DNA of 64,000 nt from Roseococcus sp. SYP-B2431 (GTDB lineage Bacteria; Pseudomonadota; Alphaproteobacteria; Acetobacterales; Acetobacteraceae), in assembly GCF_004336745.1 (NCBI RefSeq), contig NZ_SJXD01000025.1, positions 603,713 through 667,712 on the forward strand, given 5' to 3'. The position numbers and the translations under genes were made by a program. Of the stretch, positions 44,810-54,294 are shown piece after piece. How positions within the stretch are numbered: the stretch's first letter is position 1; every line of letters begins with the position of its first letter. The notes under the pieces were generated by a model, which was not told the DNA's origin, ran no database searches, and saw nothing but the letters and a program-made list of their open reading frames with translations.

Positions 44810-45701
44810 CTATTGGGATGTCGGCTCGCTGCTCCACGGATTGATGCCATCTCTGAGCCACTGAATGGTGGAAGCCCAGAACGTCTCTTCATGGCGAGCA
44901 TGAAACAAACCAAAATGGCCAACCGCCTCGCTGCCGAGCGAGCGCGGCTGCAACACGACCATCGTGCGGGGTGAGTGGCAGTAATACGAAAGGCCGCGTC
45001 GCATGGCCGCCGGTGTCGCATATTCATCGTCCGCGGTAGCGACGGCCAGGATGGGCGCCTTCACCGCAGCGAAGCGTCTGAGAAGCGCGGCCCGCTCTCC
45101 TGCTTCGTGGCAAGTCTCGAATCGAGAACCACGAAAGCTCCATTCATTGGCGACGCCGGCCGGCAGATCCTCCAGCCAGCCCAGCCGCCGACCTGGAAAT
45201 AGCCAAGCGCCGCTGTGAGCATGGGCATCGCGACATGCCATTTCAGCAGCAGCCTCAATCGGCGATGCGCGGCGTAGTCCCGCCAATAGGCGTACTGCGC
45301 CCCGACGGTCAGGATGCGCGACAGGGCAGGTGCAGCCTCGGCGTATCCCGGCAGGAAACCGCCGATGCTGTGGCCGACCACATGAAGCGGCATGCCATGC
45401 CGGGCATCACACAGGAAGCGCAACGCCGCATCGAAATCCAGCATTCCCCAATCCCGCCAGCGGTAGCCACAACCGCGAAGGCGCGGAGGCCGCGACGCCC
45501 CGATGCCCCGGTAGTCATAGGTGAGGGCGTGGAAGCCATGGCGGGAGAGGAATTGCGCATAGCGATGATAGTACCGCGCGAGGACGCCGGTCGCCGGGTT
45601 CACCACACCGCCCCGAGCGCGGCCCCTTCGGCGTGCCACAGATGCCCGCCCAGCAGCACGCCATCCCGGCATGGGATGTTGACGGTCTCACCGCCACTCA
45701 T
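44810..45701 (-). pseudogene. Frameshifted alpha/beta hydrolase
   Basis: From the ATG at 45701, which overlaps the stop of the PEP-mutase-like gene, the frame reads VNIPCRDGVLLGGHLWHAEG, then shifts near 45610 into VNPATGVLARYYHRYAQFL, YDYRGIGASRPP and the nucleophile elbow VVGHSIGGF. It shifts again near 45200 into RRLGWLEDLPAGV, AVATADDEYATP and the final catalytic VGHFGLF. All parts of a serine hydrolase are present in order but in three frames. Either a young pseudogene or assembly errors. It was the last gene of the operon that starts at 47747. Confidence 0.72.
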
Positions 45702-46519
45702 CGCCCGAGGCGTTCGACCGCGGCGCTCCGGTAGCGGAAGCGCCCATCCCGCAGCACGGCCGCAGCCGCGGCGGTCCAGGCCTCCTCCGCCACCTTCGCC
45801 AGGGCGTGCCCCAGGCTGACCCGCCGGACGCCTGCCGCCCGAAGTTCCTCCAGGCTCCAATCCGGGCTTGTGGGCCCCATCAGCACATTCACCGGGCGCT
45901 TCACGGCAGCGCAGACGGCGCGCACGGCATCCATGCGGGGCAGGTTAGGCGCGAACAGGACATCCGCCCCTACTGCCTCGAAGGCGCGCAGACGCGCGAT
46001 GGTGTCGCCCAAGTCCTCGCGCCCCCAGGCATGGTTCTCCGCCCGGGCGGTCAGCACGAAGCCCGTACCGCTCGCCTTTGCGGCAGCGGCCGCCGCAGCG
46101 ACACGCGCGACTGCGAGATCGAAGTCATGGATCGGGCGCATCTCGTCGCCGGTGAAGTCTTCGATCGAGCCGCCCGCCAGCCCGGCGCTGATGGCCATGC
46201 GGATCGTCTCCGCGCAATCCTCGGGGCGTGGGCCGAAGCCATCTTCCAGATCGGCCGAGACCGGCAGCGAGGTCGCCGCCGCTAGGGCGGCGGCATGGGA
46301 CAGCACCCTGTCCCGTCCGGCCTGATTGTCCGGCAGGCCGTATTCGGCCGCCAGCGCTGCGCTGCTGGTGCCGATAGCTGCAAAGCCCATCGCCTGGAGG
46401 CGCATGGCCGAACCTACGCTCCAGGCATTGGCGAGGACGAAGGGGCCGGCGCCCTCGTGCAGATCCCGGAACCTGGTTCCGGGCCCGCATGCCATCACGG
46501 TTGATCCGGCCATCGTCAA
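45698..46519 (-). CDS. Isocitrate lyase/PEP mutase superfamily protein
   Basis: A 273-aa TIM-barrel protein of the PEP mutase/isocitrate lyase superfamily. The signature loop is PVSADLEDGFG near 85-95, with LTARAENHAWG at ~155, GADVLFAPN and VNVLMGP. Such proteins make or break C-C or P-C bonds in oxaloacetate-like acids. GGGAGG lies 5 nt before a TTG at 46519 and 11 nt before an ATG at 46513; both are plausible starts. The TTG overlaps the cupin stop, and the ATG of the decayed hydrolase overlaps its own stop. Confidence 0.87.
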   Translation of the reverse strand: MTMAGSTVMACGPGTRFRDLHEGAGPFVLANAWSVGSAMRLQAMGFAAIGTSSAALAAEYGLPDNQAGRDRVLSHAAALAAATSLPVSADLEDGFGPRPEDCAETIRMAISAGLAGGSIEDFTGDEMRPIHDFDLAVARVAAAAAAAKASGTGFVLTARAENHAWGREDLGDTIARLRAFEAVGADVLFAPNLPRMDAVRAVCAAVKRPVNVLMGPTSPDWSLEELRAAGVRRVSLGHALAKVAEEAWTAAAAAVLRDGRFRYRSAAVERLGR

Positions 46520-46986
46520 TACGACCTCCCGTCCTTGCGCCGGAAGCGCCAGCCGGCCCCGGTATTAACGGCGATAAGATCGTCAGCGGGGTAGGACACT
46601 TCGTCCCCCTCGGTGCGATCGCCCGACTCGAGATAGCGTGCGGCCTCGGTGCCACGGTTCTCCAGGTGGTGCGCAGGCCCGCCTGCGGGGAAGCCCGCGC
46701 AGTCCCCCGGCTGCAATAGCGTCTCCTCGCCGTCGCCGGTCACGAGCACCAGCCGGCCTTCCAACACGTAGATGAACTCGTCCTGGCGGCTGTGCGTGTG
46801 GTGCAGCGCGGAGGCCGCGCCCGGCGCCAGCTCGGTGAGGTTCACGCCGAAATTCCGCAACCCAAAGACATCGCCCAGGGCTCGCTTGACCCGACCGGCC
46901 ATGCGCAGGGCGAACTCAGGTGGATAGTTCGAGGGCCGTGCCCGCGGCGCGACCTCCATGGCCGGTACTGCAACGGGACGTGTCAT
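46516..46986 (-). CDS. Cupin-domain protein
   Basis: A 156-aa single-domain cupin. Motif 1 is ALHHTHSRQDEFIYVLEG and motif 2 is PGDCAGFPAGGPAHHLEN, which together supply a His/Glu metal site. AGGAAG precedes the ATG at 46986; a GTG at 47007 is possible. It lies between the SDR and PEP-mutase-like genes with overlaps, so it is part of the same operon. It could be a small-molecule isomerase, dioxygenase or binding protein. Confidence 0.87.
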   Translation of the reverse strand: MTRPVAVPAMEVAPRARPSNYPPEFALRMAGRVKRALGDVFGLRNFGVNLTELAPGAASALHHTHSRQDEFIYVLEGRLVLVTGDGEETLLQPGDCAGFPAGGPAHHLENRGTEAARYLESGDRTEGDEVSYPADDLIAVNTGAGWRFRRKDGRSY

Positions 46987-47003
46987 GGCCGTTTCTTCCT
47001 GGC

Positions 47004-47747
47004 TCACAAGCCGCCCGAGACGCGGAGCACGGTCCCGGTGCAGTAGGAGGCCGCGTCGGAGAGCAGCCAGCCCACCGCCGAGGCGATCTCCTGCGGTTCG
47101 CCCACCCTTCCCATCGGCACCCGCATGGCGACGCGCGCGGGGCGGCTTGGGTCCCCGGCCAGCGCATGGATGCCGGTGTTCACGGTACCGGGCGCCACGG
47201 CGTTCACTCGGATGCCGAGCGCCGCCACCTCCCGCGCCAGACCCAGCGTGAAGGCTTCGACGGCGGCCTTGCTGGCGGCGTAGTGCACGTATTCGCCGGG
47301 ACTACCGGTCTGGGCTGCGATGGAGGAGATGTTCACGATAGATCGCCCCTTGGCCCCGGCCGTCCCGAAGCAGCGCAGGGCGGCCTGGGCGCAGAGCATG
47401 GTGCCTGTCAGGTTCACCTCGACGACCCTCCGCATCCAGACGGCGTCGAGCTCGGCGAAGGCACCAAGCGGCCCGGTGATGCCGGCATTGTTCACCAGCG
47501 CATGCAGGGCGCCGAAGCGGGCTTGCGCATCGGCCAGGAAGCGCTGAATCCCGTCCTCGCTTGTCACATCGAGCGGCATGGCGATCGCCTCGCTGCCTTC
47601 CTGGAGAATGGCGGAGACCACATCGGCCGCCTCCTCCGGATGCCGGCAGCCGATGGCAATCCGATATCCCCCGCGAGCGAGCTCGATCGCGATGGCGGCA
47701 CCGATGCCCCGGCTGCCACCGGTGACGACGACCAATTCAGACGACAT
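47004..47747 (-). CDS. Short-chain dehydrogenase/reductase
   Basis: A 247-aa classical SDR. NAD(P) motif TGGSRGIGAA, NNAG at ~85, catalytic Ser in NISSIAAQ and YxxxK in HYAASKAAVE. GGGAG lies upstream of the ATG at 47747. It heads the SDR-cupin-PEP mutase-hydrolase operon. Substrate unknown. Confidence 0.9.
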   Translation of the reverse strand: MSSELVVVTGGSRGIGAAIAIELARGGYRIAIGCRHPEEAADVVSAILQEGSEAIAMPLDVTSEDGIQRFLADAQARFGALHALVNNAGITGPLGAFAELDAVWMRRVVEVNLTGTMLCAQAALRCFGTAGAKGRSIVNISSIAAQTGSPGEYVHYAASKAAVEAFTLGLAREVAALGIRVNAVAPGTVNTGIHALAGDPSRPARVAMRVPMGRVGEPQEIASAVGWLLSDAASYCTGTVLRVSGGL

Positions 47748-47847
47748 GTGGACCATCTCCCGTGCCTCAGCCTGGCGCGCCGATCCCCGGCGACAAAGTC
47801 AGAAATGCTTATTCGCCGCATCGGCAATCCTTCGGTTTCTGCGCACG

Positions 47848-48063
47848 TCACAATTGCCACCACCATTTGCGCTGCTCGTGCCAGACCGTGCTCCGACTTG
47901 CGCCGATGTCGCGCAGCATCCGCTCGTCCATCTCGGCCAGATGAAGGCGCTGGCGGTGACAGCGCAGGCGATGCACGAATCTCGCCCAGGCGCCGGCCAG
48001 CCGGCCGATGCGGCGGATGCCGGCGGCGACGCCGGGGCCCGAAGGGGCGGGACGGTTTTCCAT
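47848..48063 (-). CDS. DUF1127 small protein
   Basis: A 71-aa basic protein whose C-terminal half has the DUF1127 pattern, here LAEMDERMLRDIGASRSTV. GGAAG lies 8 nt before the ATG. DUF1127 proteins are short, Arg-rich and common in alphaproteobacteria; some affect RNA or phosphate/carbon metabolism. Two further members lie at 54020-54600. Confidence 0.75.
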   Translation of the reverse strand: MENRPAPSGPGVAAGIRRIGRLAGAWARFVHRLRCHRQRLHLAEMDERMLRDIGASRSTVWHEQRKWWWQL

Positions 48064-48180
48064 GACCGCATCTTCCGCCTTGCAACCGCCCCCGACAGGC
48101 CACGGCCGGCCTGCTTGGCGTCGAACTGCATCTCCACCCGGCCAGCACGGTTTCTGCCATGGGGATGCGAACCGGAATGC

Positions 48181-48765
48181 TCAAAGCCAGATGGGAATGA
48201 TCGAGGCGGCGAGCAGTGCGCCGAGCGTGCCATTCACGATCGCCCATTGCTGCCTGCTGTGCAGCCGGCGCCCCATCTCCTGGCCGGCCATGCACCAGAA
48301 GGACAGCGCCAGCAACGCGCAGGCCCCGAAGCTGGAGCCCAGCAGCAGCGCCAGGCCGGCAGGCCCTTCCGCGAGCCCCGAGAAGGATGCAGCCGCGCTG
48401 AGTGTGACGGCCCAGGCCTTGGGGTTCTGCAAGGTCAGCAGCAGCCCCAGCAGCACCCCGCCCGGCGCCGCAGTGCTACCACAGGGTGGCCCGGCCCGAG
48501 CGATGCGCCCAGCGAGCCAGAGCAGATAGGCCGAGCCCAGCACTCGCAGCATGTCCTGGACCGAAGGCAGCACGAGGAGCGCCGCGCCAAGACCGCTGCC
48601 GACGAGGCATCCCAGCAGGCCGAGTCCGGATCCCAGGCCCAGGACGAGCGGCAGCGACCGCAGAAAACCAAATCGAGCTCCCGAAGCGATGGCGAGGACG
48701 GTGGCAGCACCTGGCGTGAAGGCGGCCACTGCGGCAAAGGCCCATAACGGCCAGATCGCTGTCAT
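48181..48765 (-). CDS. LysE/RhtB-family exporter
   Basis: A 194-aa inner-membrane amino-acid exporter with about six helices. The family motif FTPGAATVLAIASGARFGF is near the N-terminus and NPKAWAVTLSAA lies mid-way. GGAGC precedes the ATG at 48765. It is divergent from the MocR-type regulator, which probably controls it. Confidence 0.9.
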   Translation of the reverse strand: MTAIWPLWAFAAVAAFTPGAATVLAIASGARFGFLRSLPLVLGLGSGLGLLGCLVGSGLGAALLVLPSVQDMLRVLGSAYLLWLAGRIARAGPPCGSTAAPGGVLLGLLLTLQNPKAWAVTLSAAASFSGLAEGPAGLALLLGSSFGACALLALSFWCMAGQEMGRRLHSRQQWAIVNGTLGALLAASIIPIWL

Positions 48766-48884
48766 CGGATGCTCCGAACGGGATCGCGCAGGGTCGGCCG
48801 CCCTCGGGTTGTCGGCCAGGCACGGATGCCACGAACTGTGCTGCCGGAACGCCGCCACAGTTGGCCGGGACGGGGCCCCACCAT

Positions 48885-48908
48885 GCCTTGCCTGGCGCGC
48901 CTTGCCTG
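48885..48908 (+). promoter_or_regulatory. Direct repeats in the MocR-LysE intergenic region
   Basis: GCCTTGCCTG occurs twice, at 48885-48894 and 48899-48908, with 14-bp period, 39 bp before the MocR start. MocR/PdxR-type regulators are known to bind direct repeats of this kind, so this is a candidate autoregulatory site that could also act on the divergent exporter. Confidence 0.45.
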
Positions 48909-48946
48909 CGGATGCTCGCGTAAAGCGATGAGGTGGAGGCAAGAGC

Positions 48947-50416
48947 ATGGCTAGGGAATCGCCATCTGTCGCAGTGGCCAAGCCGCCGCTGCGGCTGGTC
49001 CTCGGCGGGCATGCACGGCTTGCCGTGGAGGTCGACCGCAGTGCGTCGCAACCGCTGGCCGACCAGATCGCGAGCCAGCTGGCCACGCTGGTCCGGGCCG
49101 GCACCCTGCCGCACGGCGCCCGACTGCCGTCGATCCGAACCCTGGCGCGGCGCAGCGGCATCGGCGTGCACAGCGTGGTGGAAGGCTATGCGCGGCTGAT
49201 CGACATGGGGCTGGCCAGTTCGCGCGCCGGCTCCGGCGTCTACGTCGTCCGTCCCTCCGAGCTGCCGCCGCCGGCGCCGCTGCCTGTCCCCGATCCGACC
49301 CTGGCCGAAGGGATCGCGATGGCGATGCTGGAAGCACGGGAGGATGTGCTCTGCCCCGGTGGCGGCGTGCTGCCCGAAAGCTGGACAGAGGCCGCCTGGC
49401 AGAGTGGTGTGCTGGCCCGCTTCCATCGCAACCTGTCCGCTCATCTGCGCCGCGCGGCGCCGCCGCAAGGCGGGCAGGAGATCCGCGAGCACATCAGCCA
49501 GCGCCTCGCCTCGCGCGGCATCGTGGCCGCCCCGGAAGCGCTGCTGATGACGGCGGGCGGTTCCCAGGCGCTCCAACTCGTCATCCAGACCTTCCTGCAG
49601 CCGAGCGATACGGTGCTGGTGGAGGATCCCGGCTACTTCATGCTGTTCCCGATGCTGGAGCAGCGTGGCCTGCGCTTGGTCCCTGTCCCGCGCCTGGCCG
49701 ACGGCCCCTGCCTGGAGACGCTGGAACGCGCCTGCCGGACGGAAGCGCCGAAGGCGTTCTTCGTGCAGCCGGTGTTGCACAATCCCACGGGCGGAACCGC
49801 GACCGCGGCCAACTTGCATCGCCTGCTGCGCATCGCCGAGCGGAACGCGCTGCTGCTGGTGGAGGATGACGCCCATGGCGACCTGCACGGCGGCGAGGCG
49901 GTGCGGCTGATGCAGATGGATGGCGGCGCCACCGTCCTCCACATTGGCAGCTTCACCAAGCTGGTCGGGCAGGGCCTGCGGACCGGCTTCGTGGCGGCGT
50001 CGCGGGAGCGCGCGCAGGCGCTGCTGCGGACGAAGGTGACGACGGCCCTGACCGGATCCAGCGTCGAGGAGCGACTGCTGCTCGAACTGCTCTCCTCCGG
50101 CCAGTACAGGCGGCACCTGGAGACACTCCGGGCGCGGCTCTCGGCCGCGAGGGGGCTGGTGGCGACGCGGCTGCGCGGGCTGGGCTTCGGCATCGCCGAC
50201 GGGGATGATGGCATGTTCCTGTGGGCCGAGGCGCCGCGTGATGCATCCGCCGGGCTGATTCCCGCCGCCCGCGCACGGGGGCTGGCTCTGGCCGGCGGCG
50301 CACTCTTTCGGCCCGGCCGGCAGCCCAGCCGGCACTTCCGCTTCAATGTTAGCCGCAGCACCGATCCGCGGATCATGGAGGTGCTGGCGGCGCTGCTGCC
50401 GGGAGAGGGCAAGTGA
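48947..50416 (+). CDS. MocR-like PLP-dependent GntR regulator
   Basis: A 489-aa fusion of an N-terminal GntR winged helix (LADQIASQLATLVRAG, ARLPSIRTLARRSGIG) to a fold-type I aminotransferase domain from ~120. The PLP lysine is visible in HIGSFTKLVGQGLRTGF, and HNPTGGT and VEDDAHGDL are the usual cofactor-site segments. Such proteins are regulators, not enzymes. The stop overlaps the GTG of the MFS gene. Probable targets are the divergent LysE exporter and the MFS gene. Confidence 0.92.
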   Translation: MARESPSVAVAKPPLRLVLGGHARLAVEVDRSASQPLADQIASQLATLVRAGTLPHGARLPSIRTLARRSGIGVHSVVEGYARLIDMGLASSRAGSGVYVVRPSELPPPAPLPVPDPTLAEGIAMAMLEAREDVLCPGGGVLPESWTEAAWQSGVLARFHRNLSAHLRRAAPPQGGQEIREHISQRLASRGIVAAPEALLMTAGGSQALQLVIQTFLQPSDTVLVEDPGYFMLFPMLEQRGLRLVPVPRLADGPCLETLERACRTEAPKAFFVQPVLHNPTGGTATAANLHRLLRIAERNALLLVEDDAHGDLHGGEAVRLMQMDGGATVLHIGSFTKLVGQGLRTGFVAASRERAQALLRTKVTTALTGSSVEERLLLELLSSGQYRRHLETLRARLSAARGLVATRLRGLGFGIADGDDGMFLWAEAPRDASAGLIPAARARGLALAGGALFRPGRQPSRHFRFNVSRSTDPRIMEVLAALLPGEGK

Positions 50417-51636
50417 ACACCACTGCCCGCATGGGCGCGACCTCGGCCATTCTCGCCGGCTGCGCCATCATGAGCATCGCCATGGGCGCCAGGCAGAGCT
50501 TCGGCCTCTATCTGGAGCCGTTGGCCCAGGGCTTTGGGCATTCGCTCGGGCTGATCGCCTTCGCCATCGCCCTGCACAATCTGGCGTGGGGGTTTGCCCA
50601 GCCATTCGCCGGCGCAGCGGCGGACCGTCTCGGGCCTGCACCCGTGGTCGCGGTCGGTGCTGTGCTCTACGCGCTGGGGCTCGCGCTCGTTGCCCTGTCC
50701 GGCACGACGACGGCGCTGCTGGTCGGCATGGGGGTGCTGGTGGGCATGGGCGTCAGCTGCACCACCTTTGGCGTGGTGATGGCATCCTTAGGCCGGGCCG
50801 TCGCGCCGGAGCAGCGAAGCATGGCCATGGGCCTGGCCAGTGCGGGCGGTTCCCTGGGCCAAGCGCTGTTCGTGCCATTGGCGCAGGGTGTGAACAATCA
50901 TGCCGGCGTCACTGCCTCACTGCTGACGCTTGCCACGTGTCTGCTGCTGGCTGCTCCGCTGGGCATTCTGTTGGGCCGCGCCCCTGCCGCCACAGTGGCG
51001 GCCGAGCCCGAGATGACGTGGCGGTCAGCCGTGAGGCAGGCGATGGTGCATCGCAGCTTCCGTCTTCTCACCCTCGGCTTCTTCACCTGCGGATTCCAGC
51101 TGGCGTTCATTGGTACCCATCTGCCGGCCTATCTTACGCTGTGCGGCATGCCCTCCGGCTCTGGCGCCATGGCGCTGGCGGTGATCGGGCTGTTCAACAT
51201 GCTCGGCAGTTGGGCGTGCGGCTGGCTCGGCGGACGTCTGCCGCAGCAGCAGGTGCTGGGCTGGCTGTACCTGCTGCGCGGCATCGTGATTCTGCTGTTC
51301 TTCATGGCACCGAAGACTGGGCCAGTGGTGTTCGCCTTTGCCGCCGCGATGGGGCTGATGTGGCTGGGCACGGTGCCGCTCACGAGCGCCCTGGTGGCCA
51401 GGCTGTTCGGCGTGCGGCATCTGGGCATGCTGTTCGGCCTGTGCTTCCTCAGCCACCAGTTGGGATCCTTCGCTGGATCCTGGTCAGGAGGTCTGGTGTT
51501 CGACTTGACCGGTTCCTACGGGGTGGTGTGGATTGCGACCGCATTGGCCGGCTTCGTCGCGGCCGCGCTGCATTTTCCGATCGATGCGCGCCCCAGCCAA
51601 GCGGTGTCCGTGACGGCTGCAGCCCCGGCGCCCTGA
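50413..51636 (+). CDS. MFS transporter
   Basis: A 407-aa, 12-helix major facilitator. It starts with GTG overlapping the MocR stop by 4 bp. Early helices contain GARQSFGLYLEPLAQGFG, typical of oxalate/formate- or YhjX-like exporters, and the interdomain loop lies near 195-210. Coexpressed with MocR, so it may export the same metabolite as the LysE protein. Converges with the GST gene. Confidence 0.9.
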   Translation: MNTTARMGATSAILAGCAIMSIAMGARQSFGLYLEPLAQGFGHSLGLIAFAIALHNLAWGFAQPFAGAAADRLGPAPVVAVGAVLYALGLALVALSGTTTALLVGMGVLVGMGVSCTTFGVVMASLGRAVAPEQRSMAMGLASAGGSLGQALFVPLAQGVNNHAGVTASLLTLATCLLLAAPLGILLGRAPAATVAAEPEMTWRSAVRQAMVHRSFRLLTLGFFTCGFQLAFIGTHLPAYLTLCGMPSGSGAMALAVIGLFNMLGSWACGWLGGRLPQQQVLGWLYLLRGIVILLFFMAPKTGPVVFAFAAAMGLMWLGTVPLTSALVARLFGVRHLGMLFGLCFLSHQLGSFAGSWSGGLVFDLTGSYGVVWIATALAGFVAAALHFPIDARPSQAVSVTAAAPAP

Positions 51637-51655
51637 CGCGTCAACGCGGCGCACG

Positions 51656-52288
51656 CTATTTCCGCCGCGGTGGATCGAAGGTCTGCACCACAGCCTCGAA
51701 CACCTCCATTGCCTCGCAGTTTGCTGCGTGCGCCGCCAGATGCGGATGACGTCCGGGCGCATGTAAGGCCGGATGCGCTTCGGAAAGGAAGCGCAGTGCA
51801 CAGCCGACTGCGATATCGGCGTGACCCAGCGCGGTGCCTGCCCAGAATGGCTGCATGCAGGCCGCTCGCTGAGCCTCCAGGGCATCCAGAACACCGGTGA
51901 TCTGCGCCGCGCAACGTGACATCCAGACTTCGGACGGCCGATCGTGCAACACCTGCTCATAAACCAGGCTGACCATCTTGTCGCATAACCCGGTCGCCAG
52001 GGCGGTGATGCGCAGCTGGGCCCTGCGCGCGGCGCCGGATGCGGGCATCAGCGCGCGTTCCGGGCCCGCGATGTCGTCCAGATGGTCGAGGATGGCCACG
52101 CTGTCGATGAGGGTCTCGCCATCGTCGAGAATGAGGGTGGGCACGCGCCTGAGCGGATTATGCGCGGCCAGGCGATCCGCATCGCCGAAGGTGGACCAGG
52201 GCAGGTGCTGATAGGACAGGTCGTAGAGCCGCAAGGCGATCGCGACGCGCCGCACGAAGGGCGAATCATACTGGCCGATCAGAATCAT
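51656..52288 (-). CDS. Glutathione S-transferase family protein
   Basis: A 210-aa GST. The N-terminal thioredoxin fold includes YDSPFVRRVAIAL and NPLRRVPTLILDDG with the cis-Pro and DSVAILDHLD for glutathione binding; the rest is the helical domain. GGAAG lies before the ATG at 52288. It follows LysE by 33 bp on the same strand. Confidence 0.9.
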   Translation of the reverse strand: MILIGQYDSPFVRRVAIALRLYDLSYQHLPWSTFGDADRLAAHNPLRRVPTLILDDGETLIDSVAILDHLDDIAGPERALMPASGAARRAQLRITALATGLCDKMVSLVYEQVLHDRPSEVWMSRCAAQITGVLDALEAQRAACMQPFWAGTALGHADIAVGCALRFLSEAHPALHAPGRHPHLAAHAANCEAMEVFEAVVQTFDPPRRK

Positions 52289-52321
52289 TCTCGCTTCCAC
52301 GGATTGAATGGGCCGGCATCC

Positions 52322-52927
52322 TCACCGCCCCAGGATCACGGGCAGCATCGAGGCGATGAGAAGGCTTGCCATCAGCACATTGAACATCCGAATACGACGC
52401 CGTGACCGCAGAATCCTCGCCGCACCCAGCCCGACCAGCGTCCATGCCAGCGTGGACACCATGCTGACGCCGAGGAAAACGAGTGCCAAGATCACGGCAG
52501 CGTCCGCGCCATAGGCGACCGCACCGCTGCCCGCGGCCAGCCAGGCCTTCGGATTGACCCATTGGAACAGCGCCGCGCCCGCGAATCCCAGCGGGCTTCC
52601 GGCAACCTCGCTGCCGCCACCAGCCATGGCGGGCTCCGCGCGGGCCAAACACCAGGCGAGCCACAGCAGATAGCCGAAGGAAAGGTAGCGCAGGACGAGC
52701 AGCGCCCCGGGATAGGCAGTCAGAAGGACTGCGGCGCCGAGCGCGGCGGCAAGCACCAGGGAGGCCATGCCGATGGCGACGCCAGCGATCTGCGGCAGGG
52801 TCGCCCGAAGCCCAAAGCTGGCGCCGGATGCGGCGGCCATGGCGTTGTTCGGCCCCGGCGTCATCGCCATCGAGACCGCGAAACCGAGGATCGGCAGCAG
52901 GCCAGGATGGGTTCCATCCTGCAGCAT
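52322..52927 (-). CDS. LysE-family exporter
   Basis: A 201-aa multi-helix exporter. AMTPGPNNAMAAASGASFG is the LysE signature, and WVNPKAWLAAGSGAVAY lies mid-way. It lies between a LysR gene upstream (73 bp) and the GST gene, all on the minus strand. Only loosely similar to the exporter at 48181, so probably not a recent duplicate. Confidence 0.9.
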   Translation of the reverse strand: MLQDGTHPGLLPILGFAVSMAMTPGPNNAMAAASGASFGLRATLPQIAGVAIGMASLVLAAALGAAVLLTAYPGALLVLRYLSFGYLLWLAWCLARAEPAMAGGGSEVAGSPLGFAGAALFQWVNPKAWLAAGSGAVAYGADAAVILALVFLGVSMVSTLAWTLVGLGAARILRSRRRIRMFNVLMASLLIASMLPVILGR

Positions 52928-52999
52928 CACGAACGGGAAAACAGGCTAGCGTGCGCCGAGGGTAGCGGCGAGTCACGGGGCGACCCCAGAGACTTCTCC

Positions 53000-53896
53000 T
53001 CACGGCTGCTGAGCGCTGTTCATGGCCGCATTCGCGTCCAGTTCCTCACGCAGCCAGTTCGCCAGCATCCGGCCCTCCGGCCGCCGCAGCAGGCCCGGGC
53101 GGGTTACCAGCCAATAGGAGCTTCCGCCTTCGACCGGGTCATCCAAGGCGCGAAGCTGACCGGAGGCGATGTCGTCCGCGCAGGGCGGCAGCCGCGCCAA
53201 TGCGACACCCAATCCCCGCCCCGCCGCGTCCAGCGCCATCTGAATGGTGTCGAAGCGCAGCCCACGGGAATGGTCGGGCGGCGCGACCGCCCGCAACGCG
53301 GCCCATTCGGCCCAGTCCTCCTCGGTGGAGGTGACATGGATGGCCGGAAGCCGGGCCAGTGCCTGCGCGAGCGACATGCGGCAATCTGGCGCCACGACCG
53401 GCACGAGCCGAACCTGCGCCAGGCGATGCCATTCAGCGGGGCCGGTTCTCGCCAGGGCCATACGAATGGCGAAGTCAATGCGCCCATCGCCCAGCTGGAC
53501 ATGCTCTCGCTCCGTCGAAATCGCCAGGTCGAGCAGGGGATGCCGCCTTCGCAATTCCGGCAGGCGCGGTAACAGCCACCTGGCGGCAAAGGTCGGGGCG
53601 ATGCTGCCGACGAGCCGGTTCCGCGGCTGCTTCCCACTCAGCGCTTCGACGCAGCGCGAAAGTCCCTCGAAGGCACGGCTCGCCTCTGCGAGCAGCGTCT
53701 CTCCGGCGGGGGTAAGCGCCAGGCCGCGGGGCGATCGATGAAACAACGACAGGCCCAACGCATCCTCGAGGGCGCGGACGCCGTGGCTGACCGCACTCGG
53801 CGTCACGCCCAGTTCGGTCGCAGCGGCGGTGAAGCCACCATGGCGGCCGGCGGCCTCGAACAGGCGAAGGGCGGCAAGCGGCGGAAGCCTGTGCAT
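53000..53896 (-). CDS. LysR-family transcriptional regulator (GcvA-like)
   Basis: A 298-aa LysR regulator. The winged helix has LAALRLFEAAGRHGGFTAAA and VTPSAVSHGVRALE. AGGAG lies upstream of the ATG at 53896; the longer frame to 54337 runs antisense through DUF1127 genes and is rejected. Same strand as LysE and GST, so it may autoregulate the three-gene unit. Confidence 0.92.
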   Translation of the reverse strand: MHRLPPLAALRLFEAAGRHGGFTAAATELGVTPSAVSHGVRALEDALGLSLFHRSPRGLALTPAGETLLAEASRAFEGLSRCVEALSGKQPRNRLVGSIAPTFAARWLLPRLPELRRRHPLLDLAISTEREHVQLGDGRIDFAIRMALARTGPAEWHRLAQVRLVPVVAPDCRMSLAQALARLPAIHVTSTEEDWAEWAALRAVAPPDHSRGLRFDTIQMALDAAGRGLGVALARLPPCADDIASGQLRALDDPVEGGSSYWLVTRPGLLRRPEGRMLANWLREELDANAAMNSAQQP

Positions 53897-54019
53897 GGTT
53901 GCTCCTGTTCTACGGGTCGGCTGACGCTTCCTCGCCGCCGACAACCCGGATGACTCCTGCTCACAGGCGGTGATGAATTTGCGTTCGCGGGCGCCACGGT
54001 GCCTCTGCAGGGTATCGGC

Positions 54020-54286
54020 ATGAAACCGCTCCCGCCCGCCCTGCCCAAAGCCACCTTGCGATCGATGATCCCGGCGGAAGCCGCAGCTTGGAGTCCTGCC
54101 AAGTGGCCCCCGCTGCGCTGCGTCCTGGTGCTGATCGAGCACGGCATCGCCGCCATGTGGTTGTGGACGGAGCGTGCGCGACAACGTCGTCGCCTCGGGG
54201 AACTCTGCGACCGGCTGCTGAACGACATCGGCACAACGCGCCACGACGCGATGGTCGAGGCACGCAAGCCGCGCTGGCGCCGCTAG
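54020..54286 (+). CDS. DUF1127-like small protein
   Basis: An 88-aa protein with a hydrophobic centre (CVLVLIEHGIAAMWLW) and a C-terminal DUF1127-like segment RRRLGELCDRLLNDIG followed by TTRHDAMVEARKP. CAGGG precedes the ATG at 54020. It stands 8 bp before a second DUF1127 gene, making a tandem pair. Confidence 0.65.
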   Translation: MKPLPPALPKATLRSMIPAEAAAWSPAKWPPLRCVLVLIEHGIAAMWLWTERARQRRRLGELCDRLLNDIGTTRHDAMVEARKPRWRR

Positions 54287-54294
54287 AAGGCGAG

